Assembly: GCA_016193115.1 (NCBI GenBank)
Contig: JACPSV010000036.1
Span: forward strand, 1 to 9,139
Direction: 5' to 3'
Source of the DNA: Elusimicrobiota bacterium
GTDB taxonomy: Bacteria > Elusimicrobiota > Elusimicrobia > 2-02-FULL-39-32
DNA length: 9,139 bases
Shown here: piece by piece, positions 7,262 through 9,139 of the stretch
Numbering within the stretch: the stretch's first letter is position 1
Layout: every line of letters starts with the position of its first letter
Notes under the pieces: generated by a model
The model's database searches: none
What the model was told of the DNA's origin: nothing
What the model saw: the letters and a program-made list of their open reading frames with translations, nothing else
Made by a program: the position numbers and the translations under genes

Positions 7262-9064
7262 TCAGGGTTTGAATGCGATCAATCTCTGTTCATAGTCGTT
7301 TTCCGGTTGGAGATGGTTGTTGGAAATTTTTGTCACGTTATCAAACCATTTTTGGGCGATTTTGGAATTGCCTTTCTCAGAATAGATTTGCCCAATCCGA
7401 TAATGGGCCAACGTATAGAAAGGTTCCAATTGCACCGCTTTTTGGTAGAGAGACAACCCCGCCTCCGTCTGACCGTTGAAGAGATATATCTCCGCCAGTT
7501 CGCCGTAATAGAAGGGAAATTTTGGATTATTGAAAATTGCCGCTTGATAGGCCTGCGCCGCTTCCGCATATTTCTTTTGCACGAGGCAGGATCTGGCCAA
7601 CTGAAGGTGGAGACGATCGTTCCATTGGTTCCAGCGGGTTGCTTTACGCAGCAGATTTTCCGATTCCTTCGGGGGGAGCAGGGAAACAAGTTTTTCGACA
7701 GATTTGCTGTCCGCAGGATTCAGGTTGACGGCCATTTGATAAAAGGAAGACGCTCTCTCTGCCGCTCCCTTGGACTGGCAGATATCTGCAACGAAAACTG
7801 CCGCATGAGTAAGACCAATAATTGAGGTGACTACAAGCCAAACAGTCAGAAGATATTTCCAAACCATTCCGGGAATAAGAGTCCATTCTCCGTCTGGTTG
7901 CGGCCGCAGTAGATTCGCGCTGTAGAATAGAAATAAAAATGCAAGTATCGGCAGGTGAAGATTGAAATCTACCAGGCATTGTGTCAGGAGCATGATCCAG
8001 GAGACGAATAAGGTCACAGGTTTCCAGCCGGATTGCTTTGTGTCTTTGAGACGGGAAAATCCATCCAAGAATATTTTTAGGAGTATCCAACCAATGAGGA
8101 TTAAGCCAATGGTTCCGGTTTGTACCGCCGCATCCAGAAATTCATTATGAGCAAATCGAGTCGTTTTTGCATAACGGCCAATTTCCGATTCCAAAGGCAG
8201 CTTTTTTTGTTGGTAAGCATGTTCAAAAGATCCTAGACCCCAGCCTAGAATGGGTTTTGCAAGAAACGCATGGAACGATCCCTGCCAGATAGTCCAGCGC
8301 GTGTATTCCTGGAAGGAAATAAATTTGGAGGTGATCACCTGGTTTCTTCCGGGCAAAATTAAAATCGCAAGAGCTATAAAAAGAACGATGCTTCCCACAG
8401 ATGGAAGCGCCTTTTTCCAGTTCCAGAGAAGGAATAAAGATAATCCCGCCGCAAGACTTAAGAATCCCCCGCGGGAAAAGAGAAAGAGTTGGGCGGTGAT
8501 GATTAGGATCATGCAGCCCAAGAATAGAAACGAAAATGATTTTTTTTCTTCCAGCCATCGCCCCAGCGCTGCGATCAAACCACAATTGAGAAAAGAGAAA
8601 ACAAGGTTTTCATTAGGCAATAAATGAGGGGTGTGCAGTTTTAGAACAACCGCAGTAACGTAGAACGCGCTATAGAATGAAGATAGAATAATTAATGAAT
8701 TCAGAAAATTGTCCGTGAATGTTTCTTCTTCAATCTGCAGAAAGTGATAGAAATTAAGGATGTGTGCGGCAAGAGTCGTCCACTGCGCAATTCCTTCCCA
8801 CTGCTTGAATGCCATGGCCAGAGCGGAGAGTCCACAAAAAATAAAAAGGCAGAGCAGCGGAATCTCAAGACCGGATCTTTTCCCCCTAAGTTCTTTATGT
8901 ATAAAGGCGAAGTGGATGAGGGAAAAGGTTTGGTAGATGAGAAGAGGAAAGGCGCCCCGGCCTCCGTTTAGAAAAAAGAGGCAGAGGAGCAGCGCAATCA
9001 GACCCCAACCAGAACGTTTAGAAGAAGAGAGCACTAAAAGATGCGGCCGCCAGGAACGGGCCAT
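7262..9064 (-). CDS. O-antigen ligase/polymerase-like membrane protein with C-terminal TPR domain (first copy)
   Basis: This 600-residue protein has a multi-spanning N-terminal part (about residues 20-425) and a soluble tail. Family hallmarks are FSRGG (196-200, the arginine important in WaaL-type ligases), TRW (255-257), GWGLGSF (274-280) and FAHNEFLDAAVQTGTIG (304-320) with the conserved HN in the large periplasmic loop. After a last membrane segment (about 401-427) come helical repeats, including three good TPR units at about 484-517, 518-551 and 552-585 (for example LARSCLVQKKYAEAAQAYQAAIFNNP). Such tails are common in PglL-like and other Wzy-type proteins and probably bind partners. ATG 9064 overlaps the pilD 3' end by 47 bases; a GTG at 9034 would reduce this to 17. 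Neither has a good Shine-Dalgarno sequence. Candidate functions are O-oligosaccharyltransferase for pilin, O-antigen ligase or polysaccharide polymerase. Its position right after pilD favours a link with pilins, by inference only. Confidence 0.9.
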   Translation of the reverse strand: MARSWRPHLLVLSSSKRSGWGLIALLLCLFFLNGGRGAFPLLIYQTFSLIHFAFIHKELRGKRSGLEIPLLCLFIFCGLSALAMAFKQWEGIAQWTTLAAHILNFYHFLQIEEETFTDNFLNSLIILSSFYSAFYVTAVVLKLHTPHLLPNENLVFSFLNCGLIAALGRWLEEKKSFSFLFLGCMILIITAQLFLFSRGGFLSLAAGLSLFLLWNWKKALPSVGSIVLFIALAILILPGRNQVITSKFISFQEYTRWTIWQGSFHAFLAKPILGWGLGSFEHAYQQKKLPLESEIGRYAKTTRFAHNEFLDAAVQTGTIGLILIGWILLKIFLDGFSRLKDTKQSGWKPVTLFVSWIMLLTQCLVDFNLHLPILAFLFLFYSANLLRPQPDGEWTLIPGMVWKYLLTVWLVVTSIIGLTHAAVFVADICQSKGAAERASSFYQMAVNLNPADSKSVEKLVSLLPPKESENLLRKATRWNQWNDRLHLQLARSCLVQKKYAEAAQAYQAAIFNNPKFPFYYGELAEIYLFNGQTEAGLSLYQKAVQLEPFYTLAHYRIGQIYSEKGNSKIAQKWFDNVTKISNNHLQPENDYEQRLIAFKP

Positions 9065-9139
9065 ACGGAACCGAGGAAGATCGGCTCAGTTTTCCTCGAA
9101 AAATGAGAGTCAAACTGACGGCTGTGCCCACCAGAGAGC
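9018..9139 (-). CDS. pilD: Prepilin peptidase PilD, C-terminal end (gene continues beyond window)
   Basis: A frame open from the right edge encodes 39 residues and stops at 9018-9020. It begins SLVGTAVSLTLIFRGK and then reads VPYGPFLAAASF. These match the last two membrane segments of type IV prepilin peptidases (GspO/PilD family), whose C-terminus typically has a SLVG segment followed by a basic loop and an IPFGPFLA block. The family cleaves the leader of prepilins at the cytoplasmic face of the inner membrane and N-methylates the new first residue. The two catalytic aspartates and any zinc-binding region lie upstream, outside the window, so activity cannot be judged. The 3' end overlaps the start of the next gene by 47 bases in another frame, indicating co-transcription. 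Confidence 0.85.
   Translation of the reverse strand, partial: SLVGTAVSLTLIFRGKLSRSSSVPYGPFLAAASFSALFF

Noticed and set aside
7307..7825. 172-codon open frame on the plus strand
   Set aside because: It lies antisense to the TPR tail of the first ligase-type gene, has no recognisable domain and no ribosome binding site; it is a shadow of the real gene.

Overview
The whole window reads on the minus strand. It is a type IV pilus (T4P) assembly locus from a Gram-negative (two-membrane) bacterium. The evidence for two membranes is an outer-membrane secretin (PilQ), its lipoprotein partner (PilP), the PilM/N/O inner-membrane alignment complex, and O-antigen-ligase-type membrane proteins. Base composition is close to even. 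I cannot assign a phylum from the sequence alone.

Layout in transcription order, from high to low coordinates. (1) At the right edge, the last 39 codons of a prepilin peptidase (pilD). (2) Overlapping its end, a 600-residue O-antigen ligase/polymerase-type membrane protein with a C-terminal TPR tail. (3) Directly abutting it (TGA then ATG), a second 510-residue protein of the same superfamily. (4) A 107-base gap, the only real intergenic stretch, holding a small inverted repeat and a very strong sigma70-type promoter. (5) A tightly packed pilM-pilN-pilO-pilP-pilQ operon. (6) Overlapping the 3' end of pilQ and running off the left edge, a third ligase-type gene (294 residues visible). It has no ATG start and is easily missed. 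Every stretch longer than about 110 bases is coding.

How the genes fit together. PilD cleaves and methylates prepilins. PilM (cytoplasmic), PilN and PilO (inner membrane) and PilP (lipoprotein) form the alignment complex that joins the inner-membrane motor to PilQ, the outer-membrane pore. The three Wzy/WaaL/PglL-like proteins belong to a superfamily that either moves lipid-linked glycans onto lipid A or protein, or polymerises them. Their interleaving with pilus genes suggests pilin or surface-protein O-glycosylation, or a surface polysaccharide made alongside pili; this is inference.

Most noteworthy: three ligase-type genes bracketing pilMNOPQ; apparent loss of the usual active-site-region arginine in two of the three; and a consensus promoter placed so close to pilM that its mRNA would have a leader of only about 6 nt and no Shine-Dalgarno sequence.
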